In this document: positions 1-8,554 of the stretch, in pieces
Position numbering within the stretch: the stretch's first letter is position 1
Layout: the number at the start of each line of letters is the position of its first letter
From: Microbispora sp. ZYX-F-249
Lineage (GTDB): Bacteria > Actinomycetota > Actinomycetes > Streptosporangiales > Streptosporangiaceae
Direction: 5' to 3'
Assembly: GCF_039649665.1 (NCBI RefSeq)
Contig: NZ_JBDJAW010000010.1
Location: 124,001-188,000 of the forward strand
Length of the DNA stretch: 64,000 nt
Translations under genes and position numbers: made by a program
The notes under the pieces: model-generated
Told to the model about the DNA's origin: nothing
Seen by the model: the letters and a program-made list of their open reading frames with translations, nothing else
The model's database searches: none

Positions 1-116
1 GTCGTGGTGGTCGTGGTGGTCGTGGTGGTCGTGGCGGCGGTGTCGTCGGCGCCGCCGCAGCCGGTCACCGTGACCGCCAGCGCCGCCGCGGCGGCCGCGA
101 TGGACAGGTGTCGCAA
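1..116 (-). CDS. Putative lipoprotein, 5' end only (runs off the left edge)
   Basis: Read leftward from a TTG at 116, the frame starts MRHLSIAAAAAALAVTVTGC, a short signal peptide ending in a lipobox (V-T-G-C). It continues GGADDTAA and then a run of threonines, a typical extracellular linker. An in-frame TGA just upstream rules out an earlier start. It lies 6 bp behind the kinase stop, so it is probably the last or a later gene of the same operon. Lipoproteins encoded beside sensor kinases can modulate the kinase; that role is inference. Mature function is unknown because only about 38 codons are in the window. Confidence 0.6.
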   Translation of the reverse strand, partial: MRHLSIAAAAAALAVTVTGCGGADDTAATTTTTTTTTT

Positions 117-122
117 GGGGGA

Positions 123-1595
123 TCACCCTAGCCTTTCTTCTGGCGGACACGCGGGGAGACGGACGCGGAACACCGCGCCGCGGCCGGGCTCGCTGTCGGC
201 CGTGATGGTGCCGCCGTGAGCCTGGACGAGGGCGGCGGCGATGGACAGCCCGAGCCCCGTGCCGCCGGAGTCCGACCGGCTGCGCGCGGGGTCGGCGCGG
301 TAGAACCTCTCGAAGACGCGCTCGGCGTCGCCCGGGGCCAGGCCGGGGCCGTCGTCGGCCACCTCGATCAGCGCCTGCGATCCGGGCACGAGGCCCACGC
401 CCACCCGGAAGGCGGTGCCCGCGGGGGTGTGCCGCAGGGCGTTGCCGACGAGGTTGCCGACGACCTGGCGCAGTCGCGCCTCGTCGCCGAGCACCCGCAC
501 CGGCTCCTCCGAGTCGTCCAGCCTCAGCAGGTCGATCTCCCGGTCCGGTGCGAGCGTCTGCGCGTCGAGCACCGCCCCCGCCGCGAGGCTGAGCACGTCG
601 ACCGGACGGCGATCGAGGGGGCGCTGCTGGTCGAGCCGGGCGAGCAGGAGCAGGTCGTCCACGAGCAGGCCCATGCGTACGGCCTGGTCCTCGATGCGGC
701 GCAGCAGCACGACGGGGTCCTGCGAGCTCTGCTGGCGATACAGCTCGGCGAAGCCGCGGATCGAGGTGAGCGGGGTGCGCAGCTCGTGGGAGGCGTCGGC
801 CATGAACCGGCGCATCCGCTCCTGCGACGCCTCCCGCTCCCGGAACGCCGTCTCGATCTGGGTGAGCATGCCGTTGATGGACCGGCCGAGACGGCCCATC
901 TCCGTGCGCCGGTGCCGGAGCGGGACGCGCCGCGACAGGTCGCCGGCCGCGATCGCCTCCGCCGTCCTCTCGATCTCCCCCAGCGGGCGCAGGCTGCGCC
1001 GTACGAGCCAGTGACAGGCGACGCCGAGCGCGACGATCACGGCGAGGCCGACCCCGACGACGATCACTTCCAGCTGGGAGACCGTGCCGTCGATGTCGGC
1101 CAGGCTGATCGCGGCGACGCGGAAGCGGGCGCCGTCCTCCTCGCGTACGGCGATCGCCCGCCACAGCACCCCTGAAGGGGACTCCACCGTGAACAGCCAC
1201 CGCTCCCGGTCCTGGCGGGGCCTGGGCAGCGTGGGCGGCGGGTCGGCGTTCGGCGGTTCCTGGACGGTACGGGCCACGGTGCCGTACCGGTCGAGCACGA
1301 CGATGTAGAACGACCCGAACTGCCGCGGCGGCCGGGACACGGCGTTGGCGGCCTGGGCGGGAGACGGCTCGGCCGGGCGCCGGCCGACGGCCGTGAGCTG
1401 CGTGTCGACCCGCTGCACCAGGTAGCCCCGCAGGAGCTGGACGGCGAAGCCGCCGGTCAGCGCGATCGCGAGCGTGACGAGCAGCAGCGTCCCCGCGACG
1501 AGCCGCAGCCACAGCGGGGTCCGCGCGGCCCGCCGCCGCAGCTCCCCGACGCGCAGCGAACGGAGCAGGTCACTGACGCGGCGCACGGAGGACAT
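123..1595 (-). CDS. Sensor histidine kinase of OmpR/PhoB-partner type
   Basis: A 490-residue membrane kinase. TM1 lies around residues 26-55, followed by an extracytoplasmic sensor of about 110 residues, TM2 around 171-198, and a HAMP domain. HisKA carries the phospho-acceptor in SHELRTPLTS (about H270). The HATPase domain has the N box (GNLVGNALRHT), G1 (DDGPGL) and G2 (GGTGLGLSI). It overlaps the response-regulator gene by 26 nt and ends the row adaptor-ATPase-permease-DUF5666-like-regulator-kinase, so it very likely senses envelope stress or a drug and controls the MacAB-type pump next to it. The cognate signal cannot be read from sequence. Confidence 0.93.
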   Translation of the reverse strand: MSSVRRVSDLLRSLRVGELRRRAARTPLWLRLVAGTLLLVTLAIALTGGFAVQLLRGYLVQRVDTQLTAVGRRPAEPSPAQAANAVSRPPRQFGSFYIVVLDRYGTVARTVQEPPNADPPPTLPRPRQDRERWLFTVESPSGVLWRAIAVREEDGARFRVAAISLADIDGTVSQLEVIVVGVGLAVIVALGVACHWLVRRSLRPLGEIERTAEAIAAGDLSRRVPLRHRRTEMGRLGRSINGMLTQIETAFREREASQERMRRFMADASHELRTPLTSIRGFAELYRQQSSQDPVVLLRRIEDQAVRMGLLVDDLLLLARLDQQRPLDRRPVDVLSLAAGAVLDAQTLAPDREIDLLRLDDSEEPVRVLGDEARLRQVVGNLVGNALRHTPAGTAFRVGVGLVPGSQALIEVADDGPGLAPGDAERVFERFYRADPARSRSDSGGTGLGLSIAAALVQAHGGTITADSEPGRGAVFRVRLPACPPEERLG

Positions 1596-2259
1596 AGCCG
1601 ACGCCGCGGAGCGTGTGGATCAGCTTGGGCTCGGTGGTGTCGACCTTGCGCCGGAGATAGGAGACGTACGACTCGACCACGTTGTGGTCGCCGCCGAAGT
1701 CGTAGTGCCAGACGTGGTCGAGGATCTGCGCCTTCGACAGCACCCGGCCCTGGTTGGCCATGAAGTAGTGCAGCAGCTTGAACTCGGTGGGCGACAGCCG
1801 TACGAGGGCGCCGCCGCGCCAGACCTGGTGGGAGTCCTCGTCGAGCTCCAGGTCGGCCACGCGCAGCCGGGCGGGGGCGGTGTCGCCGCCGCGCGTGCGG
1901 CGCAGCACGGCCCGGATGCGGGCGAGCACCTCCTCCAGGCTGAACGGCTTGGTGACGTAGTCGTCGCCGCAGCCCAGCCCGGTGATCTTGTCCTCGGTCG
2001 CGTCCCTGGCGGTCAGGAACAGCACCGGGACCCGCCGTCCGGAGGCGTGCAGCCGGTCGGAGACGGCGAAGCCGTCCAGGTCCGGCAGCATGACGTCGAG
2101 CACGATGAGGTCGGGGCGTACCTTGCCGGCGATCTGGACCGCCTCCCGGCCGGTGGCCGCGGTGATCACCTCGAACCCGGCGTACCGCAGGCTCGCCGAC
2201 AGCAGTTCCCTGATGTCGGGTTCGTCGTCGACGACCAGCAGCCGGCCCTCCGGGCTCAC
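1570..2259 (-). CDS. Response regulator, OmpR/PhoB family
   Basis: This 229-residue protein has a receiver domain (acidic pocket D11-D12, phospho-acceptor D55 in LIVLDVMLPD, conserved K in VTKPFS). A C-terminal winged helix ends YVSYLRRKVD...TLRGVGYVLR, the DNA-recognition signature of the family. The GTG start at 2259 overlaps the stop of the upstream DUF5666-like gene (GTGA), and its 3' end overlaps the kinase gene, so the genes are translationally coupled. Likely targets are the divergent promoters near 6200-6330, where an 11-bp-period direct repeat is visible. Confidence 0.94.
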   Translation of the reverse strand: MSPEGRLLVVDDEPDIRELLSASLRYAGFEVITAATGREAVQIAGKVRPDLIVLDVMLPDLDGFAVSDRLHASGRRVPVLFLTARDATEDKITGLGCGDDYVTKPFSLEEVLARIRAVLRRTRGGDTAPARLRVADLELDEDSHQVWRGGALVRLSPTEFKLLHYFMANQGRVLSKAQILDHVWHYDFGGDHNVVESYVSYLRRKVDTTEPKLIHTLRGVGYVLRAPRQ

Positions 2260-2852
2260 GATCCCGCCCTCCGGCCCATGGGCGAGCCCTGCGTGACCGA
2301 CGTCGCCGCCACCTGGCCCTGGTCGTCGGCGGCGCCCGCGACGGTGACGAAGCTGCCCGGCTTGAGGTCGGAGACCTTGCCCGCCCGGCTGACCTGGACC
2401 TTGGTGTCGCCCGACGTGGTGACCGTGACCACGCCGCCGTTCGCGGTCTGGACGTAGATCTTGTCGCCGTCGACGAGCTTGACCGTGCCGAAGGTCATGC
2501 CACCGGCCCCTCCCCCTGCCCCTGGCCCTGCCCCTGGCCCTGCCCCTGGCCCTGCCCCGCCGAAGCCGCCGCCCGCGCCCCGTGCGTACCCACCGCCCGC
2601 AGGGGCCTGACCGGCGCCGGCGTACGCCCCCGCGCCAGCCGCACGAGACGGGAACTGGCCCGAGGTGGAGCCGCCCAGGAGCTTCTGCACCTGGATGCCG
2701 AGGAGCAGCCCGGCCACGAGCAGGACGCCCCCGGCCAGGGCGAGCGTCAGCTTCGACCCGCCCGCCCGCGCGGGACGCGCCGTCAGCACCTCCTGGAGGT
2801 CGTCGTCGAACGGCGAGGTCTCCAGAAGCTCCTCGGTGTCGTTCCTGCTCAC
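2256..2852 (-). CDS. Single-pass membrane protein with DUF5666-like domain
   Basis: 198 residues. A charged N-terminal cytoplasmic part of about 35 residues is followed by one transmembrane helix (LTLALAGGVLLVAGLLLGIQ) and a Gly/Pro/Ala linker with repeated GAGP units (about 2510-2565). The extracellular domain of about 70 residues (GTVKLVDGDKIYVQ ... GSFVTVAG) resembles DUF5666, a small beta-barrel seen in exported proteins. It sits between the permease (28 bp upstream) and the response regulator (4-nt overlap), so it belongs to the efflux/two-component operon and may link pump and sensor. Function is not known; the domain assignment is by motif appearance only. Confidence 0.75.
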   Translation of the reverse strand: MSRNDTEELLETSPFDDDLQEVLTARPARAGGSKLTLALAGGVLLVAGLLLGIQVQKLLGGSTSGQFPSRAAGAGAYAGAGQAPAGGGYARGAGGGFGGAGPGAGPGAGPGAGGGAGGMTFGTVKLVDGDKIYVQTANGGVVTVTTSGDTKVQVSRAGKVSDLKPGSFVTVAGAADDQGQVAATSVTQGSPMGRRAGS

Positions 2853-2880
2853 ATGAATCTCCCTTCCACGGGTCCGGCCG

Positions 2881-4161
2881 TCACTCGAAGCGCAGCGCTT
2901 CGATCGGCCGCAGCCCGGCGGCGCGGTTGGCGGGATAGCTGCCGAAGAACAGGCCGATCACGACCGAGACGCCGAGCGCCAGCGCGATCGACGCGGGGAC
3001 GATCACCGGCCGCACGCCCGCGATCGTGAACTGGGCGCCGATCACGGCGATCAGCACGCCCAGCAGGCCGCCGACGAGGCTGAGCATCGTCGCCTCGGCG
3101 AGGAACTGGCCGAGGATCGCGCCCTTGGGCGCGCCGATCGCCTTGCGGATGCCGATCTCCCTGGTCCGCTCGGTGACCGTGACGAGCATGATGTTGGTGA
3201 TGCCGATGCCGCCGACCAGCAGGCTGATCGCGGCCACCGCGCCGAGCAGGACCGTGAACGTCCCGGTCGCCGCGCTGACCGTCTCCTGCAGGGCCGCCTG
3301 GTTGAGGATGCGGTAGTCGGCGCTCGCCGCGCCGGTGATGCCGTGCCGCTGGTTGAGCACCTCGCTGACCTCGCTCTGCGCGGCGTCGACCGCCTCGGCG
3401 CTCTTGGCCTGCACGAGGATCTGCCCCAGCGGCCCGAATCCGGTCAGACTCTGCTGTACGGCGGGCAGCGGGGCGATCGCCACGTCGTCGGCGTCCTGGA
3501 ACCCGGACGAGCCGGCCTCCTTCAGCACGCCCACGACGGTGAACGGCACGCCCGACACCGTGATCTGCTTGCCGAGGGGGTCGACCGTGCCGAACAGGTT
3601 CTCGGCCACCGTCTGCCCGATCACCACGACCTTCCGTGCGGCGAGCACGTCGTCGTTGTAGAAGTAGGAGCCCTTGACCACCGGCTTGTTGGACGCCTCG
3701 AAGTAGCTCGGGTAGGTGCCCACGAGCTGGCCGATCGAGTGGCTCGCCCCATCGTAGGCGGCGCTCTGGGACTGCGCCGTCACGACCGGCGAGACGCTCT
3801 TGACCGAGGGAGCGTTCGCCGGGTCGGCCAGCGCCCGCGCGTCGTCGACGGTGAGGTCCTTGGCCTGGGTGCGCGGGCCGGTGTTCTGCCGCCCGGCCTG
3901 GCCGCCGCCTCCCCCGCCGGCGCCGCGGGCGAAACCGCCGGGGCCGCCCCCGCCACCCGACGTGGAGGGCGTGATGGTCAGCGAGTTGGCCCCGAGCCGC
4001 TGGATGTTCTGCTGGATCTGCCGGGAGGACCCCTCGCCGATCGCGACCAGCAGGATCACCGCGGCGACGCCGATCAGGATGCCGAGCATGGTGAGCGCGC
4101 TGCGCATCTTGTTCGCGGCCAGGCCGCGCAGCGCGAAGCGCAGGACCTCCGCGGTGTTCAC
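2881..4161 (-). CDS. MacB-type ABC transporter permease
   Basis: 426 residues with the FtsX/MacB layout. TM1 near residues 20-45 (GILIGVAAVILLVAIGEG) is followed by a large periplasmic MacB_PCD domain, then three C-terminal helices ending PANRAAGLRPIEALRFE, the classical MacB C-terminal coupling motif. A Gly-rich insert follows TM1 at about residues 70-95. The GTG start at 4161 overlaps the ATPase stop (GTGA), which decides the start. Together with the ATPase and adaptor it forms a tripartite-like mechanotransmission pump. In Gram-positives such systems export peptides or antibiotics, or act in resistance; the substrate is unknown. Confidence 0.92.
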   Translation of the reverse strand: MNTAEVLRFALRGLAANKMRSALTMLGILIGVAAVILLVAIGEGSSRQIQQNIQRLGANSLTITPSTSGGGGGPGGFARGAGGGGGGQAGRQNTGPRTQAKDLTVDDARALADPANAPSVKSVSPVVTAQSQSAAYDGASHSIGQLVGTYPSYFEASNKPVVKGSYFYNDDVLAARKVVVIGQTVAENLFGTVDPLGKQITVSGVPFTVVGVLKEAGSSGFQDADDVAIAPLPAVQQSLTGFGPLGQILVQAKSAEAVDAAQSEVSEVLNQRHGITGAASADYRILNQAALQETVSAATGTFTVLLGAVAAISLLVGGIGITNIMLVTVTERTREIGIRKAIGAPKGAILGQFLAEATMLSLVGGLLGVLIAVIGAQFTIAGVRPVIVPASIALALGVSVVIGLFFGSYPANRAAGLRPIEALRFE

Positions 4162-5018
4162 GACGCCACCTCCGCGAGCCGCGGGGGCGGGCCGCCGACC
4201 GGCGTGGTGCGCACGTCCTCCACGATCCGGCCGTCCATGAGGCGGACGACCCGTTTGGCGTGCGCGGCGACCTCCTCCTCGTGCGTGATGACGACCAGGG
4301 TCCGGCCGCTCGCGCTGAGACGGTCGAAGATGTTCATGACGTCCTCGCTGGACTTGCTGTCGAGAGCGCCCGTGGGCTCGTCGGCCAGCAGCAGGGTCGG
4401 CGCGGTGACCAGCGCGCGGGCCACCGCCACCCGCTGCTGCTGGCCGCCGGACAGCTCGTTGGGCTGGTGGTGGACACGCTCGGCGAGCCCGACCCGGTCG
4501 AGCGCGGCGAGCGCCCTGCGGCGCCGCTCCGCGGCCCTGACCCCGCCGTACGCCAGGGGGAGCTCGACGTTGGCGAGCGCGCTCATCCGGGGGATGAGGT
4601 TGAACGACTGGAACACGAAGCCGAGTTTGCGGTTGCGGACGATCGCGAGCCGTCGCTCGTCGAGCCCGCCGACGTCGGTGCCGTCGAGGCGATAGGTGCC
4701 GCCGGAGGGGACGTCGAGGCAGCCGATGATGTTCATCAGCGTGGACTTGCCGGAGCCGGAGGCGCCCATGATCGCTACGTAGTCGCCGCGCTCCACCCTG
4801 AGCGACACGCCGCGCAGCGCGCGCACCGCGGTCTCGCCCTCGCCGTACACCTTGGTGACGTGGCCCAGGTCGAGAACAGGGGGGTCGAGAACAGGAGGGT
4901 CGGGCACGGAGCGGCCGGGCACGGGGCGATCGGGCGCAGGGCGATCGGGCACGGAGAGATCGGGCACGGAGAGATCGGGCGCAGTGCGATCGGGCACCGG
5001 CGGCGGCCCGGCCCTCAT
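4158..5018 (-). CDS. MacB-type ABC transporter ATP-binding protein
   Basis: 286 residues: Walker A GASGSGKST, Q-loop, signature LSGGQQQR, Walker B LLLADEPTGALD and the H-loop ITHEEEV, i.e. a complete LolD/MacB-class nucleotide-binding domain. The ATPase proper begins near residue 42 (LDLGHVTKVYG). The first 40 residues are an unusual low-complexity extension of PD(L/R)SVPD-like repeats whose DNA is internally repetitive, so a later true start is possible. The ATG at 5018 overlaps the adaptor stop by 4 nt and the gene overlaps the permease by 4 nt, giving tight coupling. Confidence 0.92.
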   Translation of the reverse strand: MRAGPPPVPDRTAPDLSVPDLSVPDRPAPDRPVPGRSVPDPPVLDPPVLDLGHVTKVYGEGETAVRALRGVSLRVERGDYVAIMGASGSGKSTLMNIIGCLDVPSGGTYRLDGTDVGGLDERRLAIVRNRKLGFVFQSFNLIPRMSALANVELPLAYGGVRAAERRRRALAALDRVGLAERVHHQPNELSGGQQQRVAVARALVTAPTLLLADEPTGALDSKSSEDVMNIFDRLSASGRTLVVITHEEEVAAHAKRVVRLMDGRIVEDVRTTPVGGPPPRLAEVAS

Positions 5019-6175
5019 CGGTTGCCTCCGCCGCCACCGAAGCCGCGGCCGAACCCGCCTCCGCCACCGGGGAACTGGATGCCGCCGCCCCCGCCGGTCG
5101 TCGACGTCCGGGGCCGCACCACCTGGTCGCCCTCCCGGAGTCCCGACTTGATCTCGGTGGTGGTGTCGCCCTTGATTCCGACCTCCACCCGCTTCACGAC
5201 CTGCCTGCCGTTCTCCAGCACCGTCACGGTGGTCCGGCCGCCCGCCGTGGTGACCGCCGCGGACGCCACCGTGAGCACGTCGGCCGCCTCGCCCACGGTC
5301 ACCCGTGCCGTGGCCGTCTGCCCGAGCCGTACGGTGGAGGGCACGTCGGTCAGCGAGATCGTCACGGCGTACTGGACGACGTTGTTGCTGGTCTGTGGCT
5401 GCGGGTCGACCACCGTGACCTTGCCGGATGCGGTGACCCCGGCGAGGGCGTCGAAGCTCACCGTCGCCGCCTGCCCGACCTTGATCCTGCCGACGTCGGC
5501 CTCGGTGAAGTTCCCCACGATCCGCAGGCGAGCGGGGTCGGCGATCTCGATGAAACCGCCGGACCCGGCGGACCCGGAGGAGCCTCCGGACCCCGCGGAC
5601 CCCGCGGACCCTGTGGACCCGTTCTGCGACTGCGCCTGACCGCCCTGCGAGGACCCGCCCGACGCGCCCGAGGAGCCGCCGACGGCCCCGTTGACCGCCG
5701 TGACGACCCCGGCGAACGGCGCCTTGATCACCGTGCCCGCCAGTGCCCGCTTCGCCGACCGGTAGGCGTTCCTCGCGTTGATGTACTGCGAGTAGCCCGA
5801 GGCCGTCGAGGTGTCCGCCTCCTCGGCGGCGTCCAGGCTCGCCCGGGCCGCCTCCAGGCTTTCCCGGGCGGCCGTGTCGTCGATGCGCGCGAGCACCTGT
5901 CCCTTCTTGACCCGGTCGCCGGTCTCGACCAGTACGGCCTCCACGGTGCCGCTCACGGCGAAACCGAGGGCGCGCGTCCGGGCGCTCTCGACGGAACCGG
6001 AGGCCGACACCGAGGCGAGCACGGTCCCGCGCGTCACCCGGGTCGTCAGCGGCGCGGCGCCGTCTCCGGAGGTGTCGTCCCCCACGGACGCCCAGGCCGC
6101 CGCGATCCCGCCGAGCAGCAGTACCACCAGGACGCCGTTGATGATCAGCGTCCTGCGCTTCGTCGACAGCTTCAC
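5015..6175 (-). CDS. Membrane-fusion (HlyD/MacA-type) efflux adaptor
   Basis: About 386 residues: N-terminal TM anchor (LIINGVLVVLLLGGIAAAW), a biotinyl-lipoyl-like half (ETGDRVKKGQVLARID), a short alpha-helical hairpin, a Gly/Ser-rich insert, the second lipoyl half (VIKAPFAGVV), a beta-barrel and a membrane-proximal domain, ending in a Gly-rich tail. This is the MacA-like partner of the ATPase/permease pair. The start is uncertain: GTG 6175 or in-frame TTG 6193. The best Shine-Dalgarno (GGAG) sits at ideal distance from an ATG at 6188 that is out of frame with this protein. The shorter GTG start is given. Confidence 0.88.
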   Translation of the reverse strand: MKLSTKRRTLIINGVLVVLLLGGIAAAWASVGDDTSGDGAAPLTTRVTRGTVLASVSASGSVESARTRALGFAVSGTVEAVLVETGDRVKKGQVLARIDDTAARESLEAARASLDAAEEADTSTASGYSQYINARNAYRSAKRALAGTVIKAPFAGVVTAVNGAVGGSSGASGGSSQGGQAQSQNGSTGSAGSAGSGGSSGSAGSGGFIEIADPARLRIVGNFTEADVGRIKVGQAATVSFDALAGVTASGKVTVVDPQPQTSNNVVQYAVTISLTDVPSTVRLGQTATARVTVGEAADVLTVASAAVTTAGGRTTVTVLENGRQVVKRVEVGIKGDTTTEIKSGLREGDQVVRPRTSTTGGGGGIQFPGGGGGFGRGFGGGGGNR

Positions 6176-6205
6176 GACGTCGAACCATGGCAAACTCCGC
6201 TGCGG

Positions 6206-6240
6206 GCAACCTAGGCCGATGCTGAGGGTTTGCTGACAGT
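6206..6240 (-). promoter_or_regulatory. Candidate promoter and response-regulator box of the efflux operon
   Basis: Reading the minus strand, TCAGC occurs twice with an 11-bp period (6221-6236), followed by a -10-like TAGGTT at 6213-6208. This is the geometry OmpR-family activators use: two half-sites one helical turn apart at the -35 position. The site lies in the divergent spacer shared with the second adaptor gene. Prediction from sequence only. Confidence 0.4.
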
Positions 6241-6332
6241 CCGCGTCCGGGTCCACATCCGCGTTCGCATCCACAGACAACTCTCAGGTACGGCCAAGCC
6301 ACCGGTCACGTGGCGTCAGCAGGATGGCCGCC

Positions 6333-8189
6333 ATGAGATCGAGCACTCCACTCCGTGTCGGAGGGCTCGCGCTGGCGGGGATCGTCATCGCGAGCGTCGC
6401 CGTGATCTCCGCCAGTGGCGGCGACACCTCCGTGGCCGACCGGATCACGCTCGCCTCGGTCAGGCGGGGCACGGTCACGTCGTACGTCTCCGCCGCCGGC
6501 AACACGGTCGACACCGGTGTGCGCGACCTCGCGTTCGGAGCGGAGGGCACGGTCGAGAAGGTCTACGTCAAGGTGGGCCAGAAGGTCCGCCGGGGCGAGG
6601 TCCTCGCCCGGGTCGACGACACCATCGCCAGGGAGAACTACGAGGCCGCCAAGGCCTCCCTCGCCGCCGCCCAGGAGACCCTCGACGACGTCGAGAACGG
6701 CACCGCCACCGGAGCCGGAACGCCCGGTGGCGGAACCGGCGCAGGAGGCTCGGGCGGCGCGGGAGCCGGCGCCTCCGGCGGCGGAACGGGTGCGGGCGGC
6801 GCGGGAGCCACACCGAGCGGCGGCGGAACCTCCGGCGCTACGGGCCCTGGAGCCGGGCCGGGGAACGCGGGCGGTTCAGGGAGCAGCGGCGCAATGGTGT
6901 GTCCGACACCCTCCGCGCGTCCCACCACACAGCCCTCAGGACAGCCCTCAGGACAGCCTTCAGGACAGTCCTCAGGACAGCCTTCAGGACAGCCTTCGGG
7001 GCGGCCGTCCCCGCGTCCCACCTCTCAGACTTCGGGGCACTCGGCCTCCCGGCCGTCGAGCCGGCCGACCGGTCGTGCGGCGTACAACGGCGCGAGCACG
7101 GCGAGCCTGGCCCTCGTGGCGTACGGGGGCGGCGACCACGGAGGTGACCACGGCGGCCCGAAGCCCGAGCCCAGTCCCGCCCCCACACCCATACGCACGC
7201 CGCGTCCGCCTGCGAAACCGCCCACGACACACCGCCCGGCCCCCACGGTCGGCGGGGTTGCCACGCCGAACCCGGGGGTGAGTGTGTCGATTCCGCCCAC
7301 GGCACCGGCACAGCAGCCCTCCGCCAAGCCGATCCCCTCCCCCAGTGGTTCCTCCTCCACGTGCGCGCCCGGACAGGGCGGCCAGGGACAGGGCGCGCAG
7401 GGGCAGAGGGCACAGGGGCAGAGCGCACAGGGACAGGGCGGCGGCACGCAGGGTCGTGCGGGCTTCGGCGGCGGCCGGAGCGGTCAGGCGGGGCAAGGCG
7501 GGCAGGCGGGCCAGGCCGCTCAGGGTGGCGGCGCGCGGCTGACCGAGGCACAGGCCGAAGCACAGGTCAGCCAGGCGACGACCGAACTGGCCGAGGCCAA
7601 GAAGGCCCTCGCCGGCGTGCGGATCAAGGCCCCGTCGGACGGCACGATCCTGTCGATCGCGGGATCCACCGGCTCCCGCTACACCTCGGGCGCCTTCATC
7701 ACCCTGGGCGACCTCGACGCTCTTCAGGTGCAGGCGATGTTCACCGAGTCGGACATCCGCTTCCTGAAGGTCGGTCAGGCGGCCACCGTCACGCTGTCCA
7801 CCCAGCCGGGACGGGAGTACGCCGGAACGGTCGCCCACATCGATCCGACCGCGACCACCTCCAACCGGCTTGTCCGGTACGGCGTGACGATCGACCTGGA
7901 GAACCGCCCCGCCCGGCTGCTGCTCGGACAGAGCGCCACCGTGCGGGTGACGACCGGCGAGGCGGCCGGCGCGCTCTACGTCCCCTCACAGGCCGTACGC
8001 CTTCAGGACGACGGCACGGCCGTGGTCACGGTGACCAACGGCGGAACGCAGACACGGCGGACGGTCGGAATCGGCGTGCGCGGCGACACCCAGGTGGAGA
8101 TCACCGACGGCCTCGCCGAGGGCGACCAGGTCGTCCTGCCCGGCACCTCCACCGCCTTCCCCGACGAAGGCTTCCCCACCGCCCGCTGA
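6333..8189 (+). CDS. Second HlyD-family adaptor with a long Pro/Ser/Gln-rich insert
   Basis: 618 residues: N-terminal TM helix (VGGLALAGIVIASVAVIS), first lipoyl half (VGQKVRRGEVLARVDD), then an exceptional low-complexity insert of about 270 residues (Gly/Ala repeats, QPSG repeats, Pro/Ser/Arg stretches, GQG repeats). The second half follows (GVRIKAPSDGTILSI) with a beta-barrel ending DQVVLPGTSTAF. The insert replaces the normal short hairpin and looks wall-spanning. ATG 6333 has AGGA 8 nt upstream; an ATG at 6324 is also possible. It is divergent from the MacAB operon and has no ATPase or permease of its own, so it may share theirs (inference). Confidence 0.85.
   Translation: MRSSTPLRVGGLALAGIVIASVAVISASGGDTSVADRITLASVRRGTVTSYVSAAGNTVDTGVRDLAFGAEGTVEKVYVKVGQKVRRGEVLARVDDTIARENYEAAKASLAAAQETLDDVENGTATGAGTPGGGTGAGGSGGAGAGASGGGTGAGGAGATPSGGGTSGATGPGAGPGNAGGSGSSGAMVCPTPSARPTTQPSGQPSGQPSGQSSGQPSGQPSGRPSPRPTSQTSGHSASRPSSRPTGRAAYNGASTASLALVAYGGGDHGGDHGGPKPEPSPAPTPIRTPRPPAKPPTTHRPAPTVGGVATPNPGVSVSIPPTAPAQQPSAKPIPSPSGSSSTCAPGQGGQGQGAQGQRAQGQSAQGQGGGTQGRAGFGGGRSGQAGQGGQAGQAAQGGGARLTEAQAEAQVSQATTELAEAKKALAGVRIKAPSDGTILSIAGSTGSRYTSGAFITLGDLDALQVQAMFTESDIRFLKVGQAATVTLSTQPGREYAGTVAHIDPTATTSNRLVRYGVTIDLENRPARLLLGQSATVRVTTGEAAGALYVPSQAVRLQDDGTAVVTVTNGGTQTRRTVGIGVRGDTQVEITDGLAEGDQVVLPGTSTAFPDEGFPTAR
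6930..7000 (+). repeat. 12-bp tandem repeat encoding QPSG units
   Basis: Six near-identical 12-bp units (CAGCC(C/T)TCAGGA type) encode (QPSG)n inside the second adaptor. It is slippage-prone low-complexity coding DNA. Confidence 0.85.
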
Positions 8190-8554
8190 CCCCTCGGCAG
8201 ACCACCGCCGTCAGCACGGTCACCGCGCGCGACGGATGACTGCACGGTCGGCCGCGACAGGTCGGGCTGCCGTACGGGCGAAGGGTGTTCCGCAAGTGGG
8301 CGGTTCGCTTAGCCCTCGTTTCTGCCATGAGAATCCGCGCACTGGTGGACGGGCTGCGGGCCGCAACGGCTTGCTGAGCGACCAAGAAGAGTTGCCGCAC
8401 CATGGACAGCCCAACCGGCTGCGGGGTCCGGGCCCAAGGAGGGGTGCGTACCCCCTTGGACCCGTCACCCCACGTCAGGGGAGCCTCGATCAGGGCGCGA
8501 CGCCCTGCCCCCGCGGTCAGGCCCCCACGTACGCGCACCCCCGATCGGGTGGCG
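8190..8554. other. 365-bp convergent intergenic region with two hairpins
   Basis: No convincing gene was found on either strand. The region lies between the 3' ends of the adaptor (+) and the SDR (-). It holds a long imperfect hairpin at 8424-8463 (GGGTCC...CCAAGGAGGGGT paired with ACCCCCTTGGACCC, loop GCGT) and a perfect 7-bp stem at 8491-8507 (CAGGGCG, loop CGA, CGCCCTG). Both could end transcription from either side. It could also be the remnant of a mobile element, but no transposase residue is recognisable. Confidence 0.5.

Noticed and set aside
4852-5040. A small separate gene at the repetitive N-terminus of the ABC ATPase
   Set aside because: The stretch is in frame with the ATPase and overlaps the adaptor stop; it is a low-complexity extension or an over-extended start.
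2881-5067. A very long minus-strand open frame across the permease and ATPase genes
   Set aside because: Its N-terminal ~300 residues are Arg/Ala-rich out-of-frame translation of the ATPase gene; only the part from 4161 is the true permease.
6930-7000. Regularly spaced repeats that could suggest a CRISPR array
   Set aside because: Units are 12 bp with no spacers and keep the protein frame; they are coding repeats. The same applies to 12663-12742, 46323-46382 and the YGQ repeats near 61340-61450.
8190-8554. Possible IS605/TnpB-like remnant with a structured RNA
   Set aside because: Hairpins are present, but no transposase or TnpB residues and no clear element ends; convergent terminators explain it better.
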